A stretch of DNA of 64,000 bases. Source: Vibrio nereis NBRC 15637. GTDB lineage: Bacteria; Pseudomonadota; Gammaproteobacteria; Enterobacterales; Vibrionaceae. Both the position numbers and the translations under genes were made by a program. Where the stretch lies: NCBI RefSeq assembly GCF_001591105.1, contig NZ_BCUD01000001.1, forward strand, positions 372,001-436,000. Reading direction: 5' to 3'. Shown here in pieces: positions 39,129 through 48,787 of this stretch. A model generated the notes under the pieces. That model was given only the letters and a program-made list of their open reading frames with translations. It made no database searches and had not been told where the DNA came from. The first letter of the stretch is position 1; each line of letters starts with the position of its first letter.

Positions 39129-39734
39129 TTATCTATACAAAACGTGCTTCTGGAGTGCTTGAATGATCTGTGCTGTCATTCCCCAAATAAAGTGATTTTG
39201 GTAGGAAAGCCCAAAAACTCGGTGCGTATAGTTACCAAACTTAAATTGTTGGCTATGCAACTGGGCTTGATCAAATACGACCCGAGCGGGAACCTCAAAG
39301 ACTTCGTCCACTTCATTAGTGTCGATGGTGGTGACATACCCGTCATCAACGAACGCAAGAAAAGGTGTGACGCTAAATCGACTAATCGTGACGAGTTCTG
39401 GCATTTGACCAAAGATAGAAATCTCCTGTCGCTCGATACCAATCTCTTCAAAGGTTTCACGTAAAGCTGTATCGGCTAAATCGATGTCTTCAGATTCGTA
39501 TTTCCCGCCTGGGAAACTAATCTGGCCGGGATGATGCCTTAAATGTTTTGCTCGGCGGGTAAAAATAACATTGAGCTCTTGGCCTCTCTCTACAAACCCT
39601 ATTAACACGGAGGCTTTGCGTAGGGAGTATGACTCGAGGTGTTCAACGCGCTTCATCGAGTCTTTGTGGTAACCCACAGTTTGATGAAGCTGAAAATTCT
39701 GAATAAGCTGGCTTTTATTGAATTCCGGTACCAC
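39129..39734 (-). CDS. nudL: Nudix CoA pyrophosphatase
   Basis: A 201-residue Nudix hydrolase that by family splits CoA derivatives to 3',5'-ADP and phosphopantetheine. The Nudix box reads GGKYESED followed by TALRETFEEIGI, and the CoA-pyrophosphatase segment RRAKHLRHHPGQISFPGG precedes it. I chose the GTG at 39734 (VVPEFNKSQ), which has GGAG 7 bases upstream; a TTG at 39767 is in frame but has no site. pabB lies upstream on the same strand with 284 bases between. E. coli nudL (yeaB) also follows pabB. Confidence 0.9.
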   Translation of the reverse strand: MVPEFNKSQLIQNFQLHQTVGYHKDSMKRVEHLESYSLRKASVLIGFVERGQELNVIFTRRAKHLRHHPGQISFPGGKYESEDIDLADTALRETFEEIGIERQEISIFGQMPELVTISRFSVTPFLAFVDDGYVTTIDTNEVDEVFEVPARVVFDQAQLHSQQFKFGNYTHRVFGLSYQNHFIWGMTAQIIQALQKHVLYR

Positions 39735-40018
39735 ATTAACTCCATAACTGACTGTAAAATAAGGCAAGTTCTTTTTCTTTTTTAAATATTTATACAGTAA
39801 TCATAGTTCAATTTGCCAGAACTCGATTCGCGCTTTATTTAAGTTATATATTTTTTTGTGTTAGTGGGGGAGTGATTAGCCGAGCGTTGCGTTAGTCTTA
39901 AGCAGCCAGAGAGACGGATGATGAAAGGCGCCATGGCATCTTGAGTATCATGTCATAACGCCTCTATATTATTATTCGATTATTATTCGAACGGGAGTCA
40001 TTCGAACAGGAGTCGAAG
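39735..40018. other. Intergenic region pabB / nudL with hairpin and short tandem repeat
   Basis: 284 bases. An imperfect hairpin (AGGCG ... CGCCT with inner ATG/CAT pairs) covers 39926-39963. Next to the pabB stop, a 14-base unit TTCGAACGGGAGTC is repeated once with one mismatch (39986-39999 and 40001-40014), and ATTATTCGA occurs twice just before. No gene is visible. Confidence 0.5.
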
Positions 40019-41386
40019 TTAGTTTTCTAGAACAGGGAGAATCCGGCTCAGTTTGTCCAAGGTTTCTTGGTATTCGGCATCGCATTGACTGTCTGCAACC
40101 AGCCCGCCACCAGCCCAAACATACAGGTGGTTGCTTTCTGCAACCAAGGTGCGAATCGTGATGCTGGTATCCATACGACCATGACGGCTGATGTACCCGA
40201 TACTGCCGCAATATGCGTTGCGTCGGTGAGGCTCCAGTTCTTCGATGATTTCCATTGCACGAATCTTGGGTGCGCCAGTGATCGAGCCTCCGGGGAAGCT
40301 TGCTCTTAATAAGTCGGCTGGGCTGTATTGATCATCAAGTTCAGCGCGGATGGTGCTTACCAAATGGTGCACGGCAGGGAAGCTTTCGATATCGAATAAT
40401 TTTGGGACGTGGACAGTGCCTGGTTTAGCGACTCGGCCGATATCATTGCGTAGTAAATCGACAATCATTAAGTTTTCTGCCTGGTCTTTTTCAGCGTTAG
40501 CTAAATCGTTAGCTGCCGCATTATCCTCTGCTGAGTTTTCGTATCTTGGTCTGGTGCCTTTGATCGGTTTGGTTTCTATTACTCGGTCTTTGGTTTCAAG
40601 AAAACGTTCAGGAGACACACTGATAATCGCGCCTTGCTGAGTACGAATGAACGCAGAAAATGGACCCTGATTTACCGATTCCAGTTTTTGATATGCTTGC
40701 CACTCGCTGCCTGTGTAAGCGGCGTTAAATCGCTGTGCAAGGTTAATTTGATAACAGTCTCCGGAGCGCAGGTATTCTTGCACCTGTGCAAATTTGTCAC
40801 TGTAGCTCTCTTTGGTCATGTTCGACTGCCAGTGACCGATAAGCTCGAAGGTATCGCCCGATTTAGGAGATTGCTCACGCAACCACTGATAGCGCTCCTC
40901 GACATGGTGACCAACAACATAGGCAGCACTTTCTTTGTGATCAATGATGATAGCCCAATCGAACAAACCAACTGTCATGTCTGGCGTTGATAAATCGTGT
41001 TCAGCGATTTCTGGTAGCTGTTCAACTCTGCGGCCTAGGTCGTAAGAAAAGTAACCTAACGCTCCACCAATAAACGGCAGTTCCCCTTCGTAGATATATT
41101 CTGGTAGCCATTGCTGTTGCTGTTGCTGAAGCAACGTAAAAGGGTCGGATTCTGAGTTAAACGTTGCCTGAGGATTGACGACCGAAGTGGTGTTGCCGAT
41201 GGTTGTCAATGTGGCAAGTGGGCTCGTCACTAAAATATCGAAACGGCTGTCGATGTGATTGGGTGAAGCCGAACGTAACAACATCGCCCAGGGCATGTGC
41301 TCAATACGGCTGAAGAGTTGCTGAGCAAGGTCAGTATGGTACTTAATCGTTTTGATTTCTAAGCTATTTGGCGCGTTGTTATTCAT
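40019..41386 (-). CDS. pabB: Aminodeoxychorismate synthase component I
   Basis: The enzyme makes 4-amino-4-deoxychorismate for folate, with ammonia from a PabA/TrpG-type partner. The chorismate-binding domain has ETKPIKGTRPR, where the lysine in PIKGT separates PabB from TrpE (PIAGT), followed by SFPGGSITGAPKIRAMEII and YCGSIGYIS. I start at the ATG at 41386 (MNNNAPNSLEI), giving 455 residues; a TTG six codons upstream is possible, and neither has a clear ribosome site. A poly-glutamine stretch (LLQQQQQQW) is present near residue 90. Confidence 0.93.
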   Translation of the reverse strand: MNNNAPNSLEIKTIKYHTDLAQQLFSRIEHMPWAMLLRSASPNHIDSRFDILVTSPLATLTTIGNTTSVVNPQATFNSESDPFTLLQQQQQQWLPEYIYEGELPFIGGALGYFSYDLGRRVEQLPEIAEHDLSTPDMTVGLFDWAIIIDHKESAAYVVGHHVEERYQWLREQSPKSGDTFELIGHWQSNMTKESYSDKFAQVQEYLRSGDCYQINLAQRFNAAYTGSEWQAYQKLESVNQGPFSAFIRTQQGAIISVSPERFLETKDRVIETKPIKGTRPRYENSAEDNAAANDLANAEKDQAENLMIVDLLRNDIGRVAKPGTVHVPKLFDIESFPAVHHLVSTIRAELDDQYSPADLLRASFPGGSITGAPKIRAMEIIEELEPHRRNAYCGSIGYISRHGRMDTSITIRTLVAESNHLYVWAGGGLVADSQCDAEYQETLDKLSRILPVLEN

Positions 41387-41578
41387 TTGTGTAATTTGTG
41401 ACAAAGAGTTCGATCGCTGAATGGTAACAGAGGGAAAGCAAGAGTATCATATTGCGAACCAAAGCCGCTAGACGACGTTAAACAATAAAAATAGCGTAGT
41501 TTGTTTTCCTCACACGCTAAATAAGCAAACGTTTTTGTCGCGGATATAAAAGGAAGCATAACTATAACGAGGCATGCA

Positions 41579-43102
41579 ATGACGGTAATTCGTAAGCAAG
41601 ATGTGATCAGCAGTGTTGCTGACGCACTTCAGTACATCTCCTACTACCACCCTTTAGATTTTGTTCAAGCTCTGGAAAAGGCCTACCACAAGGAAGAGAG
41701 CCAAGCAGCAAAAGACGCAATCGCTCAAATCCTAATTAACTCGCGCATGTCTGCCGAAGGCCATCGCCCAATTTGTCAGGACACCGGTATCGTAACCTGC
41801 TTTGTGAACGTCGGTATGGGTGTTCAGTGGGACTCTACAGATATGACGGTTCAGCAGATGGTCGACGAAGGTGTCCGCCAAGCTTATACAAATCCAGATA
41901 ATCCGCTACGTGCGTCAGTTCTTATGGACCCAGCAGGTAAGCGAATCAACACCAAAGATAACACGCCAGCCGTTGTGCACATCAACATGGTTCCGGGCGA
42001 TAAAGTTGAAATTCAGATCGCGGCGAAAGGCGGCGGTAGTGAAAACAAAACTAAGATGGTGATGCTTAACCCATCGGACGACATCGCTGAATGGGTAGAG
42101 AAGACGCTACCTACGATGGGGGCAGGCTGGTGTCCACCGGGTATGCTAGGTATCGGTATCGGTGGTACGGCTGAAAAAGCAGCGGTACTGGCTAAAGAAT
42201 CTTTGATGGAACACATCGACATTCAAGAGCTTATCGAGCGTGGCCCACAAAACGCAGAAGAAGAACTGCGCCTAGATATCTTCAACCGCGTTAACAAACT
42301 GGGTATTGGTGCGCAAGGTCTTGGTGGCTTGACGACAGTTGTTGATGTGAAAATCAAAACGGCACCAACACACGCAGCTTCTAAGCCAGTGTGCTTGATT
42401 CCAAACTGTGCCGCGACTCGTCACGTACACTTCACGCTGGATGGTACTGGCCCTGCGGATCTAACACCACCAAAATTGGAAGAGTGGCCAGATATCACTT
42501 GGGAAGCGGGTGAAAATACACGTCGTGTCAACCTAGATACAGTAACCAAAGAAGAAGTGGAGCAGTGGAAAACAGGCGAAACTGTTCTTCTTTCAGGTAA
42601 GATCCTGACTGGTCGTGACGCGGCACACAAACGCATCCAAACTATGTTGCAAAATGGCGAGGGGCTACCTGAAGGCGTCGATTTTAAAGGTAAGTTTATC
42701 TACTACGTGGGCCCAGTTGACGCGGTGGGTGATGAAGCTGTTGGCCCTGCAGGTCCGACAACGTCCACACGTATGGATAAGTTCACCGACATGATGTTAG
42801 ATGAAACTGGCATCATGGGTATGATCGGTAAAGCGGAGCGTGGTCCTGCAACCGTAGAGTCAATTAAGAATCACAAAGCGGTTTACCTAATGGCTGTAGG
42901 TGGTGCGGCTTATCTAGTTGCAAAAGCAATCAAGAAAGCGCGTGTTGTCGCATTCGAAGATTTAGGTATGGAAGCCATTTACGAGTTTGAAGTCGAGGAT
43001 ATGCCAGTGACGGTAGCTGTTGACTCAAATGGCGTAAATGCTCACCAAATGGGCCCAGATACTTGGAAAGTTAAAATCCAAGAGATGGAAGAACAGCTTT
43101 AA
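41579..43102 (+). CDS. fumA: Fumarate hydratase, class I, iron-sulfur type
   Basis: The 507-residue enzyme interconverts fumarate and malate in the TCA cycle using an oxygen-sensitive [4Fe-4S] cluster. Cluster cysteines are in RPICQDTGIVTCF near residue 60 and CLIPNCAATRH near 275. The C-terminal beta domain has GPAGPTTSTRMDKFTD near 394. FumA, FumB and the single-class name FumD are not separable here. It is a single gene; a short hairpin follows. Confidence 0.93.
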   Translation: MTVIRKQDVISSVADALQYISYYHPLDFVQALEKAYHKEESQAAKDAIAQILINSRMSAEGHRPICQDTGIVTCFVNVGMGVQWDSTDMTVQQMVDEGVRQAYTNPDNPLRASVLMDPAGKRINTKDNTPAVVHINMVPGDKVEIQIAAKGGGSENKTKMVMLNPSDDIAEWVEKTLPTMGAGWCPPGMLGIGIGGTAEKAAVLAKESLMEHIDIQELIERGPQNAEEELRLDIFNRVNKLGIGAQGLGGLTTVVDVKIKTAPTHAASKPVCLIPNCAATRHVHFTLDGTGPADLTPPKLEEWPDITWEAGENTRRVNLDTVTKEEVEQWKTGETVLLSGKILTGRDAAHKRIQTMLQNGEGLPEGVDFKGKFIYYVGPVDAVGDEAVGPAGPTTSTRMDKFTDMMLDETGIMGMIGKAERGPATVESIKNHKAVYLMAVGGAAYLVAKAIKKARVVAFEDLGMEAIYEFEVEDMPVTVAVDSNGVNAHQMGPDTWKVKIQEMEEQL

Positions 43103-43152
43103 GCGCTCATAAGAGTGTGAGAAACTGCTGATTTAATTGGCAAACATTTGAC

Positions 43153-43178
43153 AAAGGTGCGCTTCAGTCGCACCTTTA
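43153..43178 (+). terminator. Hairpin after fumA
   Basis: The stem AAAGGTGCG / CGCACCTTT with a 7-base loop lies 50 bases past the stop. The T tract is short (AGTTTATAT), so the call is moderate. Confidence 0.6.
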
Positions 43179-43217
43179 GTTTATATATTCTAATTTTTTA
43201 TAATGTCAGGAGCGCTC

Positions 43218-43403
43218 ATGCCTCGTTTTGTTCAAATCCTGCAACTGATCATACTCGCAGTGGTCGGTGCTTTTGTCGGTTACGACCTTATTCTTCACGG
43301 CATCAGTATTTTTGATGAAAAGTATGTCACCATCACGTTGGTTCTTGCCCTGCTGGTTGAGATCGCACTTTTCGTTATCTATAAGTTAATTGAAGACGAC
43401 TAG
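43218..43403 (+). CDS. Small inner-membrane protein, 61 residues
   Basis: Unrecognised by name. The ATG at 43218 has AGGAG 7 bases upstream and is better than the in-frame ATG at 43203, which would cover that site. Two hydrophobic segments (ILQLIILAVVGAFVGYDLIL and ITLVLALLVEIALFVIYKL) flank a short loop, and the end is acidic (IEDD). It resembles single-domain parts of PsiE-like membrane proteins only in outline. A terminator follows. Confidence 0.6.
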   Translation: MPRFVQILQLIILAVVGAFVGYDLILHGISIFDEKYVTITLVLALLVEIALFVIYKLIEDD

Positions 43404-43426
43404 GCAAGGCCCAGTTTGTAACCTTG

Positions 43427-43457
43427 AAGCCCTTGATTTTTATCAGGGGCTTTTTTG
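43427..43457 (+). terminator. Terminator after the 61-residue membrane protein gene
   Basis: The stem AAGCCCTTGA / TCAGGGGCTT, with one wobble, is followed by a T run. Confidence 0.8.
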
Positions 43458-43521
43458 TTCATCTAAGATTAAGATTATATTCATTAGCATGTTCAGTAAC
43501 TTAAAAATGAAGAGATTGTGA

Positions 43522-44898
43522 ATGAAGAAAATTACACAAGAAGTGAACGACTTTATTAACCGTAGTATGGACTCACATGTCAGAATTGCGGTAACAGGGC
43601 TTTCTCGAGCAGGTAAAACCGCCTTCATAAGCTCTTTAGTGAATCAACTTCTTCACACTTCAACACACGATAACTTGCCACTATTAGCAGCCGCTCGCGA
43701 TAAACGCGTCATCGGGGCCAAGCGTGAACCGCAATCAAACATGATGGTGCCTCGTTTCGCTTATGACGAAGCGATGGAACATATTGACTCTGAGCCGCCT
43801 AAATGGCCCGAGCCTACTCGAGATGTCAGTGAAATTCGTTTGGCACTGAAATACAAACCGAACAAAAAAACCAAAAAGCTCTTGAGCAGTAGCTCGACAT
43901 TGCATATCGATATTATCGACTATCCAGGTGAGTGGTTGCTCGATTTACCCTTGCTGGACATGAGTTTTCAAGAATGGTCAATGACTCAGTTTTCCGCATT
44001 GAAAGGCAAACGCAAAGTGTTGGCTGAAAACTGGTTAGACGCCTTAAACCAACTTGACTTGAAGGGCGAACTGAACGAAAAACTGTTGGCTGAAATTGCT
44101 GATAGCTACACGCGCTATTTGTACGCCTGTAAAGAGGAAGGCCTGCACTGGGTTCAACCTGGACGGTTTGTATTACCAGGAGAGCTAGAAGGTGCGCCAG
44201 TTTTGCAGTTTTTCCCATGTCGATTCAATGCTGATGAAAAAGTAACAAAAGGATCGAATCTGGCGATGCTCAAAGCAAGATACGAAGAGTATCAACAGAA
44301 AGTGGTGAAAGCTTTCTATAAACATCATTTTTCTACTTTTGATCGCCAGATTGTATTAGTCGACTGCTTACAACCACTTAACGCAGGCCATGAATCTTTC
44401 CATGATATGAGAGATGCGCTAGAGCAGATCATGCACAGCTTCCGTTATGGTCGTAGCAATGTACTCAAGCGTTTGTTTGCACCACGTATCGATAAAGTGT
44501 TGTTTGCGGCAACCAAGGCAGACCATGTGACGCCAGAACAACACTCCAATCTCGTCTCACTTCTTCAGCAGATGGTGCATCCGGCATGGCAAAGTGCCTC
44601 TTATGAGAACATAGAGATGAGTTGTATGAGCATTGCGTCAATACAAGCGACTCAAACCGGGTTTATTAGCCAGGGAGAGCACTCTGTCCCTGCCATTCAA
44701 GGCGTAACAATGGATGAGCAGCCGATGACAGTGTTTCCGGGTGAAGTCCCTAGGAAGCTGCCTAATCAATCTTACTGGGACGAGCAAGGGTTTGAGTTTA
44801 CTGCCTTTAGGCCACAGGTGTTTTCACAAGATGATCCTTTGCCGCATATCCGGATGGATAAAGCGCTCGATTACTTAATTGGAGATAAGCTGAAATGA
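43522..44898 (+). CDS. ycjX: YcjX family P-loop protein
   Basis: A 458-residue protein of the DUF463/YcjX family, a stress-linked GTPase-like group. The P-loop is [10 protein letters not shown] near residue 25; [17 protein letters not shown] near 135 resembles a switch II region, and [12 protein letters not shown] near 333 resembles the NKxD motif. It overlaps ycjF by 4 bases (ATGA), and the two are followed by tyrR, exactly as in E. coli. In E. coli the pair belongs to the phage-shock/stress regulons. Confidence 0.92.
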   Translation: MKKITQEVNDFINRSMDSHVRIAVTGLSRAGKTAFISSLVNQLLHTSTHDNLPLLAAARDKRVIGAKREPQSNMMVPRFAYDEAMEHIDSEPPKWPEPTRDVSEIRLALKYKPNKKTKKLLSSSSTLHIDIIDYPGEWLLDLPLLDMSFQEWSMTQFSALKGKRKVLAENWLDALNQLDLKGELNEKLLAEIADSYTRYLYACKEEGLHWVQPGRFVLPGELEGAPVLQFFPCRFNADEKVTKGSNLAMLKARYEEYQQKVVKAFYKHHFSTFDRQIVLVDCLQPLNAGHESFHDMRDALEQIMHSFRYGRSNVLKRLFAPRIDKVLFAATKADHVTPEQHSNLVSLLQQMVHPAWQSASYENIEMSCMSIASIQATQTGFISQGEHSVPAIQGVTMDEQPMTVFPGEVPRKLPNQSYWDEQGFEFTAFRPQVFSQDDPLPHIRMDKALDYLIGDKLK

Positions 44899-45947
44899 GT
44901 AAAGAAACAGACTCTCCCCTCAAGAAGAAACAAGTTTTTGAACAAGGTTTCACTCAAGAAAAAGAGCAACCTAAGGAAGTTAATTTAGGCGCACACATTC
45001 AGTTTTCTGAAGCTGAGAAATTCGTACCCGCACAAATTGAATCCGTTGAGCAGGAATCTGGAGATGAACACCTGCTAGACGAGGTGATACGTCCCAGAAA
45101 GGGCCCTAAATGGTTAGCCAGTGGTCTACTGACTGCCTTTGCGGGCTTAGTTGGTTGGCAATCGATAGATACGGTTATTACCGCTATACAAAGCTCTGAT
45201 TGGTTGTCACTAGGTTGGGCTGCTTTTGTTACGACTATTGCTGGGTTAGGGATTAGCGCGATTGGTCGCGAGATCTGGAAACTTAGAAAGTTACGTCGTC
45301 ACTTTAGTGTGCAAGAGAAAAGTGAAGAACTCATGCTTGAGGACAGCGTCGGCAAAGGGAAGTCGTTTTGTGAATTTCTTGCTAAGCAAAGCGGGGTGAA
45401 GCAAGAGTCACTTAGCTATGACCGTTGGATAAACAGTATTAATTCTTCACACAGTGACGCTGAAATACTCGATATGTATGATGCGATGGTGGTGGCAGAG
45501 CAAGATAAGATCGCAACAAAAATTGTTTCTCAACATGCCACTGAATCGGCTGCGTTGGTGGCGATAAGCCCGCTTGCCGTTGCGGACATGCTGCTGGTGG
45601 CGTGGCGCAACTTCAAAATGATCGACAGCCTAGCCCATGTCTATGGTGTGGAACTTGGTTACTGGTCGCGTTTAAAGCTGTTTAAAGCTACCTTAATAAA
45701 TATGGCAGCGGCTGGAGCGAGTGAACTTGCTATTGATGCAAGCATGGATTTGATGTCTATGGACCTTGCTGGCAAGGTATCTGCGCGCGCAGGACAAGGT
45801 TTAGGTGTCGGAATATTAACCGCACGCTTAGGCTTAAAAGCAATGTCACTCTTGCGACCGATTCCTTGGCATCAGGACCGCAAAGTAAAACTGGGTACAA
45901 TTCGTAAACGGATAGTTGAAAAATTAGCCGCAATAACAATTAAATAG
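44895..45947 (+). CDS. ycjF: YcjF family inner-membrane protein (DUF697)
   Basis: A 350-residue membrane protein. The first 70 residues are charged and cytoplasmic. Two hydrophobic segments follow (about 73-90 and 100-120), and the C-terminal DUF697 region contains [21 protein letters not shown]. Its function is unknown; the overlap with ycjX points to a two-component membrane complex. tyrR follows after about 100 bases. Confidence 0.9.
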   Translation: MSKETDSPLKKKQVFEQGFTQEKEQPKEVNLGAHIQFSEAEKFVPAQIESVEQESGDEHLLDEVIRPRKGPKWLASGLLTAFAGLVGWQSIDTVITAIQSSDWLSLGWAAFVTTIAGLGISAIGREIWKLRKLRRHFSVQEKSEELMLEDSVGKGKSFCEFLAKQSGVKQESLSYDRWINSINSSHSDAEILDMYDAMVVAEQDKIATKIVSQHATESAALVAISPLAVADMLLVAWRNFKMIDSLAHVYGVELGYWSRLKLFKATLINMAAAGASELAIDASMDLMSMDLAGKVSARAGQGLGVGILTARLGLKAMSLLRPIPWHQDRKVKLGTIRKRIVEKLAAITIK

Positions 45948-46049
45948 CGCTATTGTGAAGCAAGTATGACTCAGTCTGCTTGACGAGGATCTAGGCTTAA
46001 GGGAAACTACTGTCAACTTTTCGTGACACCTCAAGTTAGGGATTCATAC

Positions 46050-47594
46050 GTGCGTCTAGAAGTTTTTTGTGAAGACAGACTGGGTCTGACTCGTGAGCTG
46101 CTCGATATTCTCGCTACTAAAAATATCGATTTACGCGGTATTGAAATTGATATAACGGGCATTATCTATTTGAACTGCCCAGATATCGATTTTGATACCT
46201 TTAGCGAACTCATGGCTGAGATACGTAGAATCTCAGGCGTGAACGATGTGCGTAAAATTCAATTTATGCCAATGGAGAGGCATAATACCGAGCTTATCTC
46301 GTTACTCAATAGCCTGCCCGAACCAGTGTTGTCTATCGACCTAAAAGGTCACGTAGACATGGCAAACCATTCAGCGCTAAGTCTATTTAATTGTGAAGAA
46401 GAGGCCATGTTTGGTCATCCAATCGCTTCGTTTCTGCCAAATTTTAATTTCTCTAAGTGGGCAGAGGGCAGCATCACTCGCTACAGAGACAACATCGTGA
46501 TTAACGGCTTAGATTACACACTTGAAATCATGCCAGTTTACATCACAGATGAATCCAACGAATCCATTCTGGCTAGCGCCGTTGTAATGATTCGTTCTGC
46601 TCAAGAAAAACGTCTCTTCGATGATACTTTGCCTCTTCACAACAATTTAGGCTTCGAACACTTTGTTGGTGTCTCTAACAGACATAAAGCGCTGATGGGA
46701 CAAGCGAAGAAGCTTTCTATGCTTGATCAACCGCTGCTGATTCAAGGTGAAACGGGAACAGGCAAAGAGATGTTGGCGCGTGCCTGTCACAATCGTTCTC
46801 ACCGTGCAAGTCATCCATTTTTGATTTTGAGCTGCGCATCCATGCCCGATGATGTGGCTGAAACGGAGCTATTTGGTCATGCGCCCGGTTCGTTTAACCA
46901 TGAACAAGGGCACAAAGGTATTTTCGAACAGGCAAATGGTGGCACTGTCCTGCTCGATGAAATAGGGGAGATGAGCCCGCACCTGCAAATTAAACTGCTG
47001 CGTTTGTTACAAGATGGCACCTTCCGCCGTGTAGGGGCAGAAGACGAAATGCACGTCGATGTTCGAGTAATTGCATCTACCCGACATAACCTAGCGGATC
47101 TTGCTGAGTCAGGATCTTTCCGTGAGGATCTTTTCTACCGACTCAACGTACTGACACTAACGATCCCATCTCTGCGTGATCGACCAAATGACATTGCACC
47201 GCTGCTGGATCTATTCATTTCTAAGTATGTGAAACAACTAGGGGTCAATAAGCCTTCGTTAGATGAAAGCCTGCTGGACCAATTAGCCGCGTATCAATGG
47301 CCAGGGAACATGCGTCAGCTTGAAAACATGGTACTAAGAGCCCTGACAGAGTTAGAAGGTAATGAACTGACTGCAGATTTATTTCATCTGCCTCAACTGG
47401 AATCATCAGAGTCAGCACTACCAAGCATTAACTTGGATGGCTCACTTGATGAGATTATGAAAGAGTATGAATCACAAGTGCTTGAGCGTCTTTATCAATC
47501 ATTCCCTTCAAGCCGCAAACTGGCGAAGCGTCTGAATGTGTCGCACACATCGGTAGCAAATAAACTACGTGAATATGGGATCAGAAAAAACTAA
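46050..47594 (+). CDS. tyrR: Transcriptional regulator TyrR
   Basis: Regulator of aromatic amino acid synthesis and transport. I start at the GTG at 46050 (VRLEVFCEDRLGLTRELL), with AGGGA 8 bases upstream; this gives 514 residues, the E. coli length. Order: ACT domain (1-70), PAS domain (about 75-190), AAA+ domain (about 205-430) with Walker A GETGTGKE and Walker B LLDEIGEM, and a C-terminal HTH (SRKLAKRLNVSHTSVANKLREYG). The loop where sigma-54 activators have GAFTGA reads HAPGSFNHEQGHKG, so it should work with sigma-70, as in E. coli. Confidence 0.96.
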   Translation: MRLEVFCEDRLGLTRELLDILATKNIDLRGIEIDITGIIYLNCPDIDFDTFSELMAEIRRISGVNDVRKIQFMPMERHNTELISLLNSLPEPVLSIDLKGHVDMANHSALSLFNCEEEAMFGHPIASFLPNFNFSKWAEGSITRYRDNIVINGLDYTLEIMPVYITDESNESILASAVVMIRSAQEKRLFDDTLPLHNNLGFEHFVGVSNRHKALMGQAKKLSMLDQPLLIQGETGTGKEMLARACHNRSHRASHPFLILSCASMPDDVAETELFGHAPGSFNHEQGHKGIFEQANGGTVLLDEIGEMSPHLQIKLLRLLQDGTFRRVGAEDEMHVDVRVIASTRHNLADLAESGSFREDLFYRLNVLTLTIPSLRDRPNDIAPLLDLFISKYVKQLGVNKPSLDESLLDQLAAYQWPGNMRQLENMVLRALTELEGNELTADLFHLPQLESSESALPSINLDGSLDEIMKEYESQVLERLYQSFPSSRKLAKRLNVSHTSVANKLREYGIRKN

Positions 47595-48173
47595 ATGGAA
47601 AGAGTGAGCACACCTCAGCGAGTGTTTGAACAGGATGAGGACATCATCCTACGCACTGCTGAACCTATGGATGGGAAACTGATCTCAGATTATTTCATTG
47701 CCAATAGAGAACACTTACGCGAGTGGGAGCCTGTTCGAGAAGAAGCATTCTTCACTGAGTCAGGTTGGACGCAAAAGCTGATCAAGCTGAATGAATTACA
47801 CAAAATGGGCTTGGGCTACTACATGATTATAACTGAAAGTGAAACAGGCCAGATGCTTGGCACTATTTCCTTCAGTAATATTTCTCGTTTTCCATTTTAT
47901 GCCTGTAATGTCGGCTACTCTCTTGGCAAAGAGGCTCAGGGTAGAGGAGTAATGACCCGTGCGCTTCAAATGGCCGTCAACTATATGTTCTCAATACAAA
48001 ACCTTCACCGTATTATGGCAGGCTACATGCCGCGTAATAAGAGAAGTGAGGCAGTGTTGCATCGGGTGGGATTTGTCAAAGAAGGGTTTGCCAAAGACTA
48101 CTTGCTGATCAATGGTCGATGGGAAGATCATAATTTAACATCACTCATTAATGAAAACTGGAAAGGGAAATAG
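47595..48173 (+). CDS. rimJ: RimJ-type GNAT N-acetyltransferase
   Basis: A 192-residue GNAT acetyltransferase. REHLREWEPVREEAF and the acetyl-CoA-binding GKEAQGRGVMTRAL, followed by LHRIMAGYMPRNKRS and VGFVKEGFAKDYLLI, closely follow E. coli RimJ, which acetylates the N-terminus of ribosomal protein S5. The ATG directly follows the tyrR stop (TAAATG), so the gene depends on tyrR transcription and probably translation. It is followed at once by the HD gene. Confidence 0.85.
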   Translation: MERVSTPQRVFEQDEDIILRTAEPMDGKLISDYFIANREHLREWEPVREEAFFTESGWTQKLIKLNELHKMGLGYYMIITESETGQMLGTISFSNISRFPFYACNVGYSLGKEAQGRGVMTRALQMAVNYMFSIQNLHRIMAGYMPRNKRSEAVLHRVGFVKEGFAKDYLLINGRWEDHNLTSLINENWKGK

Positions 48174-48174
48174 C

Positions 48175-48762
48175 ATGAGCCGCTTGGAACAACAACTATC
48201 TTTATTGATCGAACTGGATCAATTGAAATCCGTACTAAGACGAACGCGTGTAAAAAGTGCAGAAGGGCGTTTAGAAAATAGTGCAGAGCATAGTTGGCAT
48301 GTTGCGCTCATGGCGATTCTTATGGAAGAACATGCAAATGAGCCCGTTGACATTGCACGTGTCGTTAAAATGCTCTTACTGCACGATATTGTAGAAATCG
48401 ACGCTGGTGATACGTTTGTATATGACACAGCAGCTTCAAAAGTTCAGGAAGAAAAAGAACTTGAAGCAGCAAAGCGGCTGTTTGGTATGCTTCCTGATGA
48501 TCAAGGAAAAGCACTGTTTGAGCTATGGCTTGAGTTTGAAGCTGCACAATCGGCGGATGCTAAGTTTGCAAAAGCGTTGGATCGTCTAATCCCAATGCTC
48601 TTAAACTATCATAATAATGGTCAGAGCTGGTGTGAGCACGGTGTCACTCGCGAGCAAGCGCTGACGATCAACCAAAAAATTGAATACGGCTCCGAAGCAC
48701 TGTGGGAAAAAGCACAGCATGTTATCGAAGACGCTACAGAAAAAGGCTGGCTCAAGGCTTGA
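48175..48762 (+). CDS. HD-domain phosphohydrolase (YfbR-like)
   Basis: 195 residues from the ATG at 48175 (MSRLEQQLSLLIEL), one base after the rimJ stop. It has the HD motifs AEHSWHVALMA near residue 37, LLLHDIVEIDAGD near 67, and an aspartate in KALDRLIPMLLNY near 136. Such proteins (COG1896, YfbR) are metal-dependent 5'-nucleotidases of deoxynucleotides. The specificity is not visible. It forms the end of a tyrR-rimJ-HD set. Confidence 0.8.
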   Translation: MSRLEQQLSLLIELDQLKSVLRRTRVKSAEGRLENSAEHSWHVALMAILMEEHANEPVDIARVVKMLLLHDIVEIDAGDTFVYDTAASKVQEEKELEAAKRLFGMLPDDQGKALFELWLEFEAAQSADAKFAKALDRLIPMLLNYHNNGQSWCEHGVTREQALTINQKIEYGSEALWEKAQHVIEDATEKGWLKA

Positions 48763-48787
48763 TAGCCAGTATCAACGAGGAAAATGA

